A stretch of DNA of 64,000 bases, from the NCBI RefSeq assembly GCF_024679095.1, contig NC_066535.1:6941121-7005120 (forward strand), given 5' to 3'. Below, piece after piece: positions 37,516 through 62,309 of this stretch. A program made the position numbers and the translations under genes. Within the stretch, counting starts at the first letter, position 1, and each line of letters starts with the position of its first letter. The notes under the pieces were generated by a model that was not told the origin of the DNA, ran no database searches, and saw nothing but the letters and a program-made list of their open reading frames with translations. Source of the DNA: Eriocheir sinensis (lineage: Eukaryota; Arthropoda; Malacostraca; Decapoda; Varunidae).

Positions 37516-37769
37516 GGCCGGAAGAAGGAAAAGAAAATGGGGCATCACAGTTACGGCCGCAATTTTTCCTTCGATAACAGGAATCTCCATAATCTCTTTT
37601 CCCATGAATATAAATTTCCTCTGAGGCAACTCCTCCGCCTGTCATATGGCCTTTGCAGTTCGATTTTGTTACGAGTAAAAAAAGGGAAAAGAAAAAGGCG
37701 GCGACGGGACGGGACGGGACGGGACGCCGAGTTAGCACAGACGAAACGTTGGTGATATTTTTCTATGGT

Positions 37770-38085
37770 GTGTTGGCGTGGTACGGGAAGGCGTGGTGTG
37801 GGCTGGTGAAGCGTGGTATGGGAAGGCGTGGGGCGTGATAGCGTGGTATGGGAAGGCGTGGGGCGTGATAGCGTGGTATGGGAAGGACGGTGTAGTGTGG
37901 TGTGGTGTGGCGTGTGGGCGTGGTATGGGAAGGCATGGGGTGGGCTGGTGACGGTGTGGTACGTGAAGGCGTGGGTTGGTATAGCGTAAAGGCGTGGTAT
38001 GGTAAGGCGTGCACATGGGGTGGAGTGGCATGATGGGCGTGGTAAGGGAAGGCGTAGAGCGGGCTTGGAGTGAGGCGTGGCGGCG
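37770..38085. repeat. G/T-rich degenerate minisatellite
   Basis: GCGTGGTATGGGAAGGCGTG recurs many times, with two exact copies of a 30-bp unit at about 37811-37886. The frames read across it encode only His/Pro/Thr-rich repeats and are not genes. Confidence 0.8.
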
Positions 38086-39322
38086 ACATCACAGTGATTC
38101 ATAACAATCATCGTAAAACAAAGGCGAGGCTGTAAACACCTGAACATTAATTAGAGCCGACGACAACACACCTTTAGGAACCCCAACCTGAGCCACGCGT
38201 CCCCGGCAAAGGCTAAGACGCCGCGCCCCGCATCGGCAAAGTCTTGAGGCCAACGCTCTGAGTCAGGGGCCATATTCTTAAACATTTCGGCGCCCCAGCA
38301 CATATAATTGACAAGGTTTTCGTAGGCGATTTTTTGGCGTTTCCAGTAGTCGTTTGATGACCCTAGTGATATTTTGACCCTACTTCTGTACTATGAACCT
38401 AAAACGACACTAATGAGAACCCGACTGATATCTTTTTTGGCCTTTGGAAATAGCAGACGTGAGAGGCGGAAGTATCCAAGAATACCAACCCAGAACTGGA
38501 ATAAAAGAAAATGAGATGGGCGAATGTACAGGAAACGAGCAACGCGTCTTCCCTCTCTAATGTCTGCAATATTTTCTTTCTTTCATTATTTCTTATTTTT
38601 CCTGTCTATACATTCATTTTCTTGTAGCTGTCCGCCCCCACACCCTGAGCCCCCGTGCAAGACCCTCGCCATGGCCATTACACCGCGCCCTGCCCTGACC
38701 ACGCCTTCAAGCTAACACGCCGTATAGAAATTCTCGCCTACGTACGTTTCGTCTGTAGCGGTTCATTGTTTTAAGGTCAGGTTTTCTATTCGTCTAGTGA
38801 CAAGTAGCACAAGCGGTCACAATAAAGTGTGTAGACTATCCAGTACTAATTAACCATTTTGACCGGCATTGTTAACATTTTGATATTCTTGACATTTTTG
38901 ACTTTTGACATTTTAACTAACCATGATTACAGATGTGAACCTTGATATAGCATTATTATCAAAAGAATCGTATATCTGTTATGAGTGAGGCAATTCCTGT
39001 TAGCTAGACTATCAGGTAGTGCTGGAATATTTAAAGCTCTGGGCCTGTGTAATGCGTTAATTGAGTTTGGTAGAATGCTATTTCCTCCGAGCGTCAATTA
39101 CCACATAATGTACGTATATAACTCTGTGCTGCGGAATAACATAATTCATCCTTGATATTAAGAGTGAGTAGTCTACATCAAGGAACGTCAGGAGGTGAAG
39201 CTGATTTGCAGTTCCGTAAAAAGAGAGAGAATATTGCAATGCATCCAGTAAAATAAACAGAGGACGAAGCAAGACCAGCAGGAGTGATAATTTTAATGAT
39301 AATTATGGTAATAATAACAATG
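38086..39322. other. No supported gene
   Basis: Unique sequence. TTTTGACATT-like repeats at 38860-38925. No coding signal beyond short chance frames. Confidence 0.5.

Positions 39323-39410
<88 letters not shown>
39323..39410. repeat. (AAT)n microsatellite
   Basis: Pure AAT triplets, about 29 units. Confidence 0.98.
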
Positions 39411-39413
<3 letters not shown>

Positions 39414-39607
39414 CACCAATAATAAACCAGAGCGTCGTCAACCGTCTCAACAATAAAAGCAACTTCATCAAAAAACACCACCTGCTCGCATAATAAAACA
39501 CCTACAACAATGGCTATTAGTAATCCAACACAAGAGAGTCACGCGCCGAAGGTGATTCACGGACGCTACAAAAATACCTGCCCGCCGGTGCACACAAGAC
39601 ACAGGTG

Positions 39608-39728
39608 AATAGGGAGCCAGGTGGGTAGGGTGACAGGTGGGTAGGGTGACAGGTGGGTAGGGTGCCTGGTGGGTAGGGTGACAGGTGGGTAGGGTGCCTG
39701 GTGGGTAGGGTGTCAGGTGGGTAGGGAG
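39608..39728 (+). repeat. 16-bp G-rich minisatellite
   Basis: About seven copies of TGACAGGTGGGTAGGG (alternating with TGCCTGGTGGGTAGGG). Each unit has two close GGG runs, so two units could supply the four runs of a G-quadruplex on the plus strand (inference). Confidence 0.9.
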
Positions 39729-39847
39729 CATGCAGGTGGTCGATGCGTACAGGTGGCACGGATGTCAACCCAACAACAAGAAGTACAACGACGACGACAA
39801 TGATAGCAACTCCACCCACTCACTTACTCAAGTCACAAGGGATGCAA

Positions 39848-39848
<1 letters not shown>

Positions 39849-39920
<72 letters not shown>
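39849..39920. repeat. (GT)n microsatellite
   Basis: Pure GT array. Confidence 0.98.
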
Positions 39921-39922
<2 letters not shown>

Positions 39923-40189
39923 TTCGAAACCAGATCACATCGGATATCGGCTATAAGAGATGAATACCAATTTAATAAAGGTAAAATCACTGGTCTCCTT
40001 GGCCCCCTTTTCTCTGACCCCGTCCCGCTGCTGCTGCTGATGATGATGATGCTCCTGACACAATAACGCATGAGGAACAACACAATCGTCTGTCGTATGA
40101 GATCATTCTGCCATCCGGAGCGTCCACTTGACACACTTTCATTACATTACATTCGACTATAACGTGTCACACCAGCGTCTCTACTAACC

Positions 40190-40262
40190 TTCTTCCTCCT
40201 CCTCCTCCTCCTCCTCCTCCTCCTCTGCTTCTCTTTCCTCCTCCTCCTCCTCCTCCTCCTCC
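40190..40262. repeat. (CTC)n microsatellite
   Basis: CTC triplets in two blocks split by TGCTTCTCTTT. Confidence 0.96.
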
Positions 40263-40404
40263 TGGAACAGAAGTCTTCACGTCGTATCAGCTCGAGGTGG
40301 ATGTTTCAGATCTCATAAACCGGTCAGATTACAGCAATATAGTGTGAAGGAGAGTTTCATCTCGCTCAAGGGGAACAGGTGCTCCTTCCTGCCAGACGCG
40401 TCTC

Positions 40405-40800
40405 GAGAAATGACCGAAGATTGCAGCCGTAACAAATAGAAAAAAAAAGAATGACCAAAGATTGCAACCGTAACAAATAGAAAACAAGAAAAAAAGAAGA
40501 ATGACCGAAGATTGCAGCCGTAACAAATAGAAAAAAAAAAAAAAGAATGACCAAAGATTGCAACCGTAACAAATAGAAAAAAAGAAAAAAAGAAGAATGA
40601 CTGAAGATTGCAGCCGTAACAAATAGAAAAAAAAAAGAATGACCAAAGATTGCAACCGTAACAAATAGAAAAAAAGAAAAAAAAGAAGAATGACTGAAGA
40701 TTGCAGCCGTATCAAATAAAAAAAAAAAGAATGACCAAAGATTGCAACCGTAACAAATAAAAAAAAGGAAGAATAACAGACTTAAGACTGCAACCGTAAC
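40405..40800. repeat. Two-part higher-order repeat (~92 bp dimer)
   Basis: Monomers start at 40412, 40453, 40503, 40549, 40599, 40641, 40692, 40733 and about 40779. Type A (GACCGAAGATTGCAGCC or GACTGAAG…) alternates strictly with type B (GACCAAAGATTGCAACC). Each is followed by GTAACAAATAG and an A-rich spacer of alternating length. Confidence 0.9.
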
Positions 40801-41272
40801 AAACAGAAAACAAGGAGAAGAAAAGGAAGTAGGAAAGAAAGTGTATTTGTGACGACGACAATAACACTGTCTTTTGAAATCCTGTGAATGAAAAATAACA
40901 AACAAAAGGGGTCGTTCGTAAGAGCTATACACTATTCGTTGATACAAAAAAACACAGTGCCATACTACAAAAGCCTACAATGGGAATATGGAAGAAAAAA
41001 AATATGAAATAGCTAATCAGAGAATATGAAATAACATGACTGAAAACTTGATGTAATGATTCAAATATCGTACAATAGATGCACATGTATATAGCCATAC
41101 ATATAAGCATAAGAATACGATGTCAAAGAGAGACATACCAACAGAAGCCCAAGGAGGAAGACTATATTGAGGATTTTCCTATGGCTCTTCACACAGACAG
41201 CTACTATACGTGTGTCTTGGGTAGGCTATATGGCAATTCGCATAGTAATCAATAGCCTCTCATTAAAGATAA
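40801..41272. other. No supported gene
   Basis: AT-rich unique sequence. Confidence 0.5.
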
Positions 41273-41572
41273 ACTATCCATATCAGACCCTATGACATAC
41301 CGTTTTTCGCAAATTTCTTTCAAACGAAGACTCGGATCAGCATGGAACTTTGGCACAGATTGTTTCACACACTCCGCTAGTTTTTGACGCTATTGTGCAA
41401 TGCCAGATGCGGTTAATTATTGCGTTTACTCATGACTGTGATGGCAAAACCTGCGTGAGCCACTTACACATTCGAACAGGTGAGGCGTGACGTATTTGTG
41501 ACGTGTATCCACCACCTACCTCCACCCCTGGCTTCCCCTACACGGTATGTCATAGGGTCTGATATGGATAGT
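41273..41572. mobile_element. MITE-like element with perfect 30-bp inverted ends
   Basis: The arm ACTATCCATATCAGACCCTA(…)CCG at 41273-41302 is repeated exactly in reverse complement at 41543-41572. The interior of 240 bases is unique and non-coding. No clear target duplication was found. Confidence 0.7.
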
Positions 41573-42421
41573 AGTTTGTTGGAAGTGTATTTGTGTGTGT
41601 GTGTCTGGAGGGGGGGGGGGGGGGATAATTTTATAATTCAATCTTCGTCTTTCTTTTATCTGATTTTTCCCATTTACTCCGTCTCTTCCATTCTCTCTAT
41701 AATATTCCGTTCCTCTCTGTCATAGTGCCAGTTACATGGAGTCGTCATGCATGCCAAGTGGTAGTTTAAAGTCATTAAAGTCACGGGCTGAATTACCTGT
41801 TCCCCTTCTCTCAATTCCTCAGGTTCATATTATTAAAAGTATCGGGCTCCCACTAGTACAGTTTCCCAAGGTCAGGGAGAAAATTAACCGGGTTTACATG
41901 TGTGTTTTTTTCCCCGTACTTGGTGCAAAAGTCGTGTAATACTATCAATGAGATTACAAAACAGTCCATGAAAATTCCAGTAACTTCTATGAGAGGCGTT
42001 TCAAACAAGCAAACTGAGGTGGCGATACATTAATAAACGCGGGGCACCTCTACAGCTGCTTTACAAGGTTCACTGCCCGAGTACGAGACTGAGTCGAACC
42101 AACGCATCGAGACGAAGCAGACGGCCGTGCCGGAGACAGTCTGCTGGTTCTCTTCACCATTTATTGACCACTAAATATTTGTTCATGTATTTGATTTTAT
42201 TTGACAGTCATTGTTCTTGATGTGACGTGGTTCATGTTGTTTGTTACACCTCAGTTACTCATCTGTATGTTCATTTCGTGCTCCACAGCTTACACTTTGT
42301 TTTGTTGTTATATTAGTATCGCTGCAGCCTGCCCCAACTCCCTGCATCATGTCCATTAACAGCTTAGGTTATAACAATAGGTGTGTGCTCTAGTTGCTAC
42401 TGCTATTGTGTACACCTTAGA

Positions 42422-42488
<67 letters not shown>

Positions 42489-42677
42489 ATTTTCGTTTTC
42501 TCTGAATCAAAGCTTCATTCGATAAGTTAGTTTCCACTTAGTCATTTCTCATTCGTTCATTAAATTTCATGAAAACTTTAAGGTTTATTTTGACAGTTTA
42601 TGTTGACATTCATTTAGATACTCTCCCTGCCTGACGTGCCCAGACACACCTGCCGTCGGGTGTGGCGAACTTTGGAC

Positions 42678-42715
<38 letters not shown>

Positions 42716-42739
42716 TCTCTCTCTCTCTCTCTCTCTCTC
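41573..42739. other. No supported gene; (GT)n at 42424 and 42679
   Basis: G14 run at 41611-41624, (GT)n 42424-42487, (GT)n 42679-42712 and (CT)n 42717-42739. The rest is unique with only short frames. Confidence 0.6.
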
Positions 42740-44733
42740 AGCCCGCACCACCGTGCGCCGGGGCTCCATAACCTGAGAGTATGTGCTCGTAACTCACTCC
42801 GACGCACTCGTTCCCCCTAAAAGGCATTACGCAGCCGCTGCTTTAGTGCCGTGTAAAGGCGTATCACAGTCAGGAGTGAAATGTCTACGTCGCCCTGAAC
42901 CCCCCACCCCCACCCCATGGGGTCACTACGCCATCCTAGAACAGAACCTCGTATATATGAGGCCTCCCCAGTTTTCCATTTGGGAACGTATCAGCTAGCA
43001 GTGGGATCCTGCCACTGAGAAGATGGCCCCTGACAAAAGCCAGGGACCTGCACTACTCAAGGATTCTAGACTCCTTGGGTCCACCGAACTGGGACCGCGG
43101 ATCACTGAGGCAGTGCCCCTACTTTGAGAAGAAGTATATGGTGGCGTACAATAATGCATTATCTGAATAAGCTATCATTTAATTCTGCGTATCACTGGTA
43201 CATCGATTTAACAACAAAGACCTCAAAACACTTTTTTGTGAATCACTGGGCTTAACTAAACTAAAACACTGAAAGAACCATCAACTAACATGCACATGCT
43301 GTTTCGTGTGTTACAAAATAGAGATTAAATTTATAACATAACCAATATAAGTTGATTTCAATAGACAGCAAAGCTTTCTAATTCACCATGCCGAAAGCTG
43401 AACAGTAGTCAAGAGATACGAGTCGATTCATGTCCCGAGTAACCCGTAGGTCATGAATTAAAGTAGAAGAGCACCACAAATACTCCAGCCATTACTAAAG
43501 CCAAACTAGTCTGATGAGTCGTTTGGTCAGCAAACGTTTACAAATTTTTGATAGTAGGCTATACGTAAGAGTAACCTCGCTAAACTAGTAAACTATCGCC
43601 ACAATGGATAGAAAAATATCACCACTGAAATAGCAAGCTATGGTAGCTGAAATAAATAATCTATGAACTTGAAGCGAGGGGCCGAGGAGGAGCCGCAGCC
43701 AGGGAGCAAGACGAGCAGGAGTGGCGAGCGGCCAAACCACCCGAGTCATTGGTTCGGACCCGCGCGTGTTATTAGAACTCGATTATCAGATTTTTATTTT
43801 CTGCATTTGTCTTACATTAAGATGCGTACAAAGCGTCCTGAAATATGATGACTCGATCTCTATTCTCAAAATTATGAAAAATTTCCTATGAAAATTAAAA
43901 TGAACCTAAAACGAAGCAAACTCACGTTGTCTATGGGCGAGTTCATTATAAAGGGGTCCTCCGGACTGGACTTCCCCACCCCCCACCATAACAAGAGGTT
44001 ATCACGTGACGGTAGACTCCGCGGGAGCTGACGCACCGAATGAAAATAAAAATGGCGGACTACAACATCCAGAACCCTGCGGTTTATCCAAGGAGACTAT
44101 AGTTTCCTTGAGATCATCCTAGACAAACCTGCAGGCGATTCCTTACGAGGAGCAAAAGCAATCATCGCAGAACAGGGCACTCGTAGGAGGTGGTGGACGG
44201 ATGCAGGAGGAAGAGGCCTGTGAGGGTGAAGGATTGCGTGGAGGTGCTAGTATAGTGCCCCACTACTTATCATCATTACATTCGGCTATTTTCATTTAAT
44301 TACTTGAGTTACTTATTCTACAAGGACAGTACTACTTACCGCATTGCTGTTGGTGAAGGTGGGCGCCACAAATTGTCAGGAAGTACCAGTCACACTTCCA
44401 ACACTGGCAGAAGACGGGGAGCGGGTCCTTCCGCACACCACCTCCCAGGCTGACAGGCACACGCAGCCACGTGGCTGTCTTCACTTCGTCTTGGATGAAC
44501 AAAGATCCGTGCTCGACGCAGACTCTCGATTACAACCACTGTGCGCGGCGCGGCGCGGCGCGGCACACGTGACGCCGCTGCCGACGCTGCCCTCACAGGC
44601 CCTGCTCGCACCTGCTGAGTCGGTGGCACATACTTTCAGTTGCCTGGAACTAAATACGTGAAAAAAAAAAATACACAGGTTCTAAAAAGACCGTATCAAC
44701 ATTATTTTATCAATTATTTTGAATCATTGTTTA
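42740..44733. other. No supported gene; GC-rich island near 44.0-44.6 kb
   Basis: 43940-44640 is richer in G/C and CpG than its surroundings, with AAAATGGCGGAC at 44048 and four GGCGC units at 44548-44563. It could be a promoter or CpG-rich island, but no gene follows that I can support. Confidence 0.35.
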
Positions 44734-45112
44734 TTGGACCGTATTGGCTATACAGGCAGCGCCACATGTGGCTACTCAACTCCAAGCTGTACTTTCCATA
44801 GAGTTCAAGTTAGAGACTAGAGTGCGTCTGAGGCTGTCTCTGAGATACACGGCCATGGTGCCGCCATCGCTCCAAGCCGAGGATTGCACACGTACACTTC
44901 ACTCCTACCCGATTTCAGTTTTTCTCCATGTCAATTAGTAGTGACAGGAAATCGGGTATAATTAATTAAAGTGTGTGCAGTCGTTGGCTCGGAGCGGTAG
45001 CGGCAGCTTCAGATGTACTCTAGTACATAACTTGAATTCTATGGAAAGTACTGCTTTGACAGTTCACCGAGTGGCCACGCGTGGCGCTGCCTGTATAGCC
45101 AATACGGTCCAA
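44734..45112. mobile_element. Full-length fold-back element, 379 bp
   Basis: Terminal arms TTGGACCGTATTGGCTATAC continue for 32 matching bases on both strands, and the similarity extends almost to the centre (TTTCCATAGAGTTCAAGTT against its inverse near 45030; ACCCGATTTC against its inverse near 44950). The single strand would fold into one long imperfect hairpin with a loop at about 44925-44945. Confidence 0.75.
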
Positions 45113-45310
45113 TCAAACTTCTCCCTGGCTGCACGAATATGAACCATGAATATTATCGTACCAGACCACCAACAGACGCACCGTACCGTACTTGCACGCT
45201 ATCCAGGGATGTTTGCTACTGGTACCAAAAGATATAAAAAGTTTATCTAGATCTTGCTGGTACCAAAGATCGAGATCGTACGGTACCGCAGGGTGCATGC
45301 TGCGGGCGAA

Positions 45311-45660
45311 GGCTGGTGTGGTCATGAGACATCCCAGTATCGTGAGACATCCCATCCTGAATACATACATGAATTTCGACACGGTACCGTGTCTTTTGTC
45401 GACTGCTTGTCGGGATCTGTACCACCTAAGTTTATTTATATTATTATGAAAGCAAATGATGACGTATGTATGTATATAACTAGGATATCAGCAATCTTCT
45501 TCTTGTGACCTGTTCCGCTTTGCATCGCTTTTTAGGTCCTTCTTGATACATTTTTACACTTAGATTCTTCACTTACTCTGTAATAGTAAAAATTTGGTTC
45601 CGCGATTTAAAATTAAGGATGGGATGTCTTACGATACGGGATGACAGATGACACCACACC
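45311..45660. mobile_element. Inverted-repeat element, about 50-bp arms
   Basis: The left arm (GGTGTGGTCATGAGACATCC, to about 45359) matches the reverse complement of 45607-45657 with several mismatches; GACATCCCATCCT is exact in both. The interior is about 250 bases with GGTACC-rich sequence. Probably a MITE; ends not defined. Confidence 0.5.
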
Positions 45661-46347
45661 GGTATTCCCAGACGCTTTCGACTCCCACAGCAAAGATTTC
45701 CAAAAGCCACAATGGAGATTAGTCGGATTCTAATTGGTTATATTTCCATATTCATTAAATATAAGTATTGTCAAACAATAACTACTCATAAAACTACCCA
45801 AAGGAAATACCCACAACCTCTACGAAAGCCTTACCAAATGTGGGCGTGTTAGCCCCGAAATGTTTCAGAATATGGGTTTAAACTTTCTTAATCGTGATAT
45901 GAAATATGGTCCATGATGATTGAAAAAAAAAAAAAAGAGAGCTTGTACACAAGCAGAATTCCATATCAAATCATTTAAACCTGCCTAGATTTTCTGGGTG
46001 AAGATATTCTGAAGCAAATACAACTATTTTTCCTTTCAGTCATGCCAACACAACCTCTAGCACCTCATCTACTTTGCATGACACATCCACACTCAAAATA
46101 AAGCATAAAATAAGAGACTAAAAAGTGCCATAACAACAAGAAGAAAAAAAAAAGGGGGACTGAATGGAACACAGCACAAGTTATAGTCACATTTGTCATT
46201 TATATATTTTTTTCATTTGAATAGAAATAATGGCATACAGGAACACAGTGCAAATAATAATCTCATTAGATATATTTTTTATTTTTTTATTTATGTAGAA
46301 AAAAGAAAAAAAATATATATACATTTCAATAGCTACATATAGAATAG
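45661..46347. other. No supported gene
   Basis: AT-rich unique sequence with A runs at 45926 and 46143. Confidence 0.5.
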
Positions 46348-46798
46348 TGTTATAGTAGGATATCAATGTATTATTATTATTTAATATCACCACGAATTAG
46401 GCATACAATTGTCAATGGAAAAAACCCACGACAGATAGATCACGCCACCTTATAGGAATGTCGTCCGTCAGTGTTTACCGTCTCAGTTTTGTATACTTCG
46501 CACTCCGATGGTGCGTGGAGGTCACCTTGACATACGTGACCAATTGTAACAATTATTTTCCAACCTGTAACTCGCCACTCCTTCACGAGAGTCCGACTGA
46601 CACACAACGACAGTCGCTCTCGCTCCGTCGCTTCTTGTACATAAAGGCTACGAATATAATTCGCCTTAAGGAAGCTGAAGTCTTAATCAACACCCTTTAA
46701 ACGCCCCCCGACAAGCCCGTTACATTTCCATTGACAATTGTATGCCTAATTCGTGGTGATATTAAATAATAATAATACATTGATATCCTACTATAACA
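46348..46798. mobile_element. Element with perfect 74-bp terminal inverted repeats
   Basis: Arms 46348-46421 and 46725-46798 are exact reverse complements by eye (starting TGTTATAGTAGGATATCAAT and ending CAATGGAAA). The tetramer ATAG flanks both ends (46344-46347 and 46799-46802), a possible target duplication. The 303-bp interior is non-coding. It lies about 230 bp past the Mtr4 stop. Confidence 0.75.
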
Positions 46799-47032
46799 AT
46801 AGGGCACATACCTATTCATTTGTAAAGAAAACTCAAAATATGACTGTAATAGTTGTAGTCTAAGGACAGCCTTAGATCTCCATTAATTTAAAGTCAAAAT
46901 TATCTAACTGAAGTTCCAAATGTTCCTTGCAGCAAATAAACTCTCTACAGTAAAGAAATGTTTCCAAAAATAACATCACCTATAAAATTTCATCATAATT
47001 TTATAGGTCAGTGGTGGGACACTCTATATCAC

Positions 47033-58342
<11,310 letters not shown>

Positions 58343-58500
58343 AGTGGTGCTCCACGCGGCCCTTCCTGCCTCACGCAGCCCAAACAACACCGCGCGCCGC
58401 AGACCAGGACCAAGAGGTTATGGTAGTGATTGTTGTGGTGCTGAGCCATTGTAACGGCACCTCCATGTTGGTCCTTCTGCCATCATGTATCTAGCAAAAT
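58343..58500 (-). promoter_or_regulatory. Mtr4 5' flank / 5' UTR with upstream ATGs
   Basis: GC-rich sequence just upstream of the Mtr4 start. An upstream ATG at 58449-58447 opens a 64-codon frame that overlaps the Mtr4 start in another frame and ends at 58255, and a further ATG lies just upstream. If transcription starts above 58449 this would be an overlapping uORF. The transcription start cannot be placed from sequence. Confidence 0.4.
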
Positions 58501-60217
<1,717 letters not shown>

Positions 60218-60334
60218 ATTACTTAGATCATCATACTTAAAACAACTCATACAAACAAATCCCTCACTCAAACTGGAAATAAAAATACCAATAAGATATT
60301 AACATATTGATAGGCTCTTAACCATTGTTTAAAG

Positions 60335-60785
60335 TGAAGGGTTTCCAATCAACATGTTCTCCCCATTATGAGATATGGATCAGAGATCAGAGACACGGAC
60401 ATTGACCAAGTCTCTAAAAAGGTAATTGAAGAGTGCCTAAAGAGGAATGGATAGACTAAAGCTAGGAATTACACAAATGGATAAGAAAAAATGTTGGTGG
60501 ATAGGAGATCAGACAAAAGTAAATATCATAGTAAAGACATTTAAAATCAAGAAATGCTAATGGTAAGGAAACATATATGGGAGAGGGGACAACAGATGGA
60601 CAAAACAAGGGACAGACTGGGAAACAACAGACATAAAGAGACCCAAGGGAAGGCCATGCACCTGATGGTGTGATAAGTTTATGGAACATTTATACTGAAG
60701 TTGGAGACACAAGGCACAAGACAAAAATAAATGAAACTGCTTGGGAAAACTCATGTCCTGCATTGGAATGATACATGCCAAAGAT
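60335..60785 (+). mobile_element. RTE-like retrotransposon 3' fragment
   Basis: It reads in broken frames GFPINMFSPLMRYGSE, VSKKVIEECLKR, then DRRSDKSKYHSKDI and a WAGH-like block, followed by KETQGKAMH. The same order is seen at 33.35-33.7 kb; nucleotide identity is visible over long stretches (for example GGGTTTCCAATCA at both). No open frame survives. Confidence 0.65.
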
Positions 60786-61972
60786 ACATCTACCCTAGAA
60801 CATTCCTTAAATCTCTGAAGTAAAGATTAAGGGAGTTACCAGTTAATGACTGCACTTGGACATGTTTCACTGTCTGGCTTAACATTCCTATTGTTAAAAG
60901 AGGTAACTACACCCACATGTTGGATCTCTGCATGAGGTTAATAGTGCAATTTGCACTCATTGATGAATACAAACCTAAGAAAAAGAAGAATAAATGAGAG
61001 TCAAGGATGAAGAGAAATGTAAGTGTTGCATTAAAATGAAACCGTAAAAATGAATAAAAACGAAGCCACTGATAAAAATTACGGAATGGTCAAACTAACA
61101 TTACATAAGATTCTTTCAAGAATTATTGATGTATTAAAAAAGGCTGCACTAAAGTCTGTCATTTTTGTACACTCTAAAGTGTTTAAATATAAATGTCTTT
61201 CGTGAGATGCAGTCACATTTTATGACTTCCTGTACTGCTATGTATTTTTTCTACTCTAGGTGCTAACTCACATTGTATTACTGAACATACTGAAGGTTAA
61301 TATACACAATTCCCATTCCATAAGGTCCACATTATTTGAAGGTCAAGACTTAGTGTATGTTGCATGTCTGAGGATAATCTATAAATAATCTTTGTGTTCA
61401 GTAAATTTTAGTAACAAATATTGCACTTCAAGGAAAAGCAAATCATTCTAAATCCTTCAGAGTTGTTCAATAAAAAAAAGTGTTAAACTTCAATGTACTA
61501 TAAAAATGTTACCCACTTTTTGGTTCAATATTGCCCTGAGTTTATAAATATGGCCTTACAATGAATTAGGAAATTAAATTAATTCAGGTAAGCTGATTGG
61601 CTATGATTTAGCCACAGCAGAACAGACTGTGAACAGGAGGGTCAACAGAGCTAAGTGCATGAACAACCAGCACAGTGCTATCTCTGTTGACATATTACAA
61701 ATGTATTGTGTGTGCATGTGTCATGTATGATCATGTGCCAAACTTGCAATTGCCAGCCAGCATCCTCCACAAAAGAGCTTAAAAACTTATCATTGACAAA
61801 TCTATGGATACAGCTAGGATCTCACACACCATACATTCAATCCCCCTTGCTAAAGGGGAGACAGTAACTGCTTCTGTCAGAGGAAAAATTTCATGGCCTG
61901 AGCAAGGTGCTAACCTCAGCCTGCTGGTATCACAAGCCAAGTGTTAGTCCATTACCCACAGAATTGTGTGAA

Positions 61973-61975
<3 letters not shown>
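60786..61975. other. No supported gene
   Basis: AT-rich unique sequence. CAATCCCCCTTGCTAAAGGG at 61840 resembles CCAACCCCATTGCTCAAGGG at 62236, suggesting two old copies of one repeat. Confidence 0.45.
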
Positions 61976-62019
<44 letters not shown>

Positions 62020-62026
62020 TGTTTGT
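61976..62026. repeat. (GT)n attached to retroelement 3' end
   Basis: GT array with two TTTG interruptions, directly joined to TATTTACCTA of the retroelement tail. Confidence 0.97.
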
Positions 62027-62105
62027 GTGTGTATTTACCTATTTGTAGTCTACGGGGCCCGAGCTAAGCTCTTAAAGTCCCGTCAACATATCTACATTCA
62101 TCCAG
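62026..62105 (-). mobile_element. Second, very short copy of the same retroelement 3' end
   Basis: Minus strand reads LDECRYVDGTLRA then stop, equivalent to the LDKSGYGDGTVRT end at 62.35 kb. It is followed by a short UTR ending AAATAGGTAAATA and then a CA/CAAA repeat. It is 5'-truncated to under 100 bases, and a short GT run abuts its 5' side too. Confidence 0.75.
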
Positions 62106-62124
62106 CCTTTGTGTGTGTGTGTGC

Positions 62125-62210
62125 GATTCACCCACAGCCTGATCACAAGCTGGGCTCGTCATCACCAGCAAGTACCCTCCTGACCTGAGCAAGCTCATTA
62201 TAGTCAATCT
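62125..62210 (-). repeat. Dispersed repeat, inverted copy of 37.44 kb
   Basis: See the match at 37405-37515. Here it lies between two short retroelement 3' ends and a GT run on its lower side. Confidence 0.7.
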
Positions 62211-62309
62211 CTGAGTACTGCCAGAACCTACACACCCAACCCCATTGCTCAAGGGGGGATAGTAACCGGGGAAAATCACAGACCAGTGCGTGTGTGTGTG
62301 TGTGTATTT

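Noticed and set aside
41480..41725. 81-residue plus-strand frame
   Set aside because: Starts inside the MITE-like element and crosses a G14 run; no domain.
44048..44100. Short frame MADYNIQNPAVYPRRL as a first exon
   Set aside because: ATGGCGG start context looks promoter-like, but the frame stops after 16 codons and no convincing donor or following exon was found.
44344..44661. 105-residue plus-strand open frame in a GC-rich island
   Set aside because: No recognisable domain; the length is expected by chance in GC-rich DNA and no splice partners were seen.
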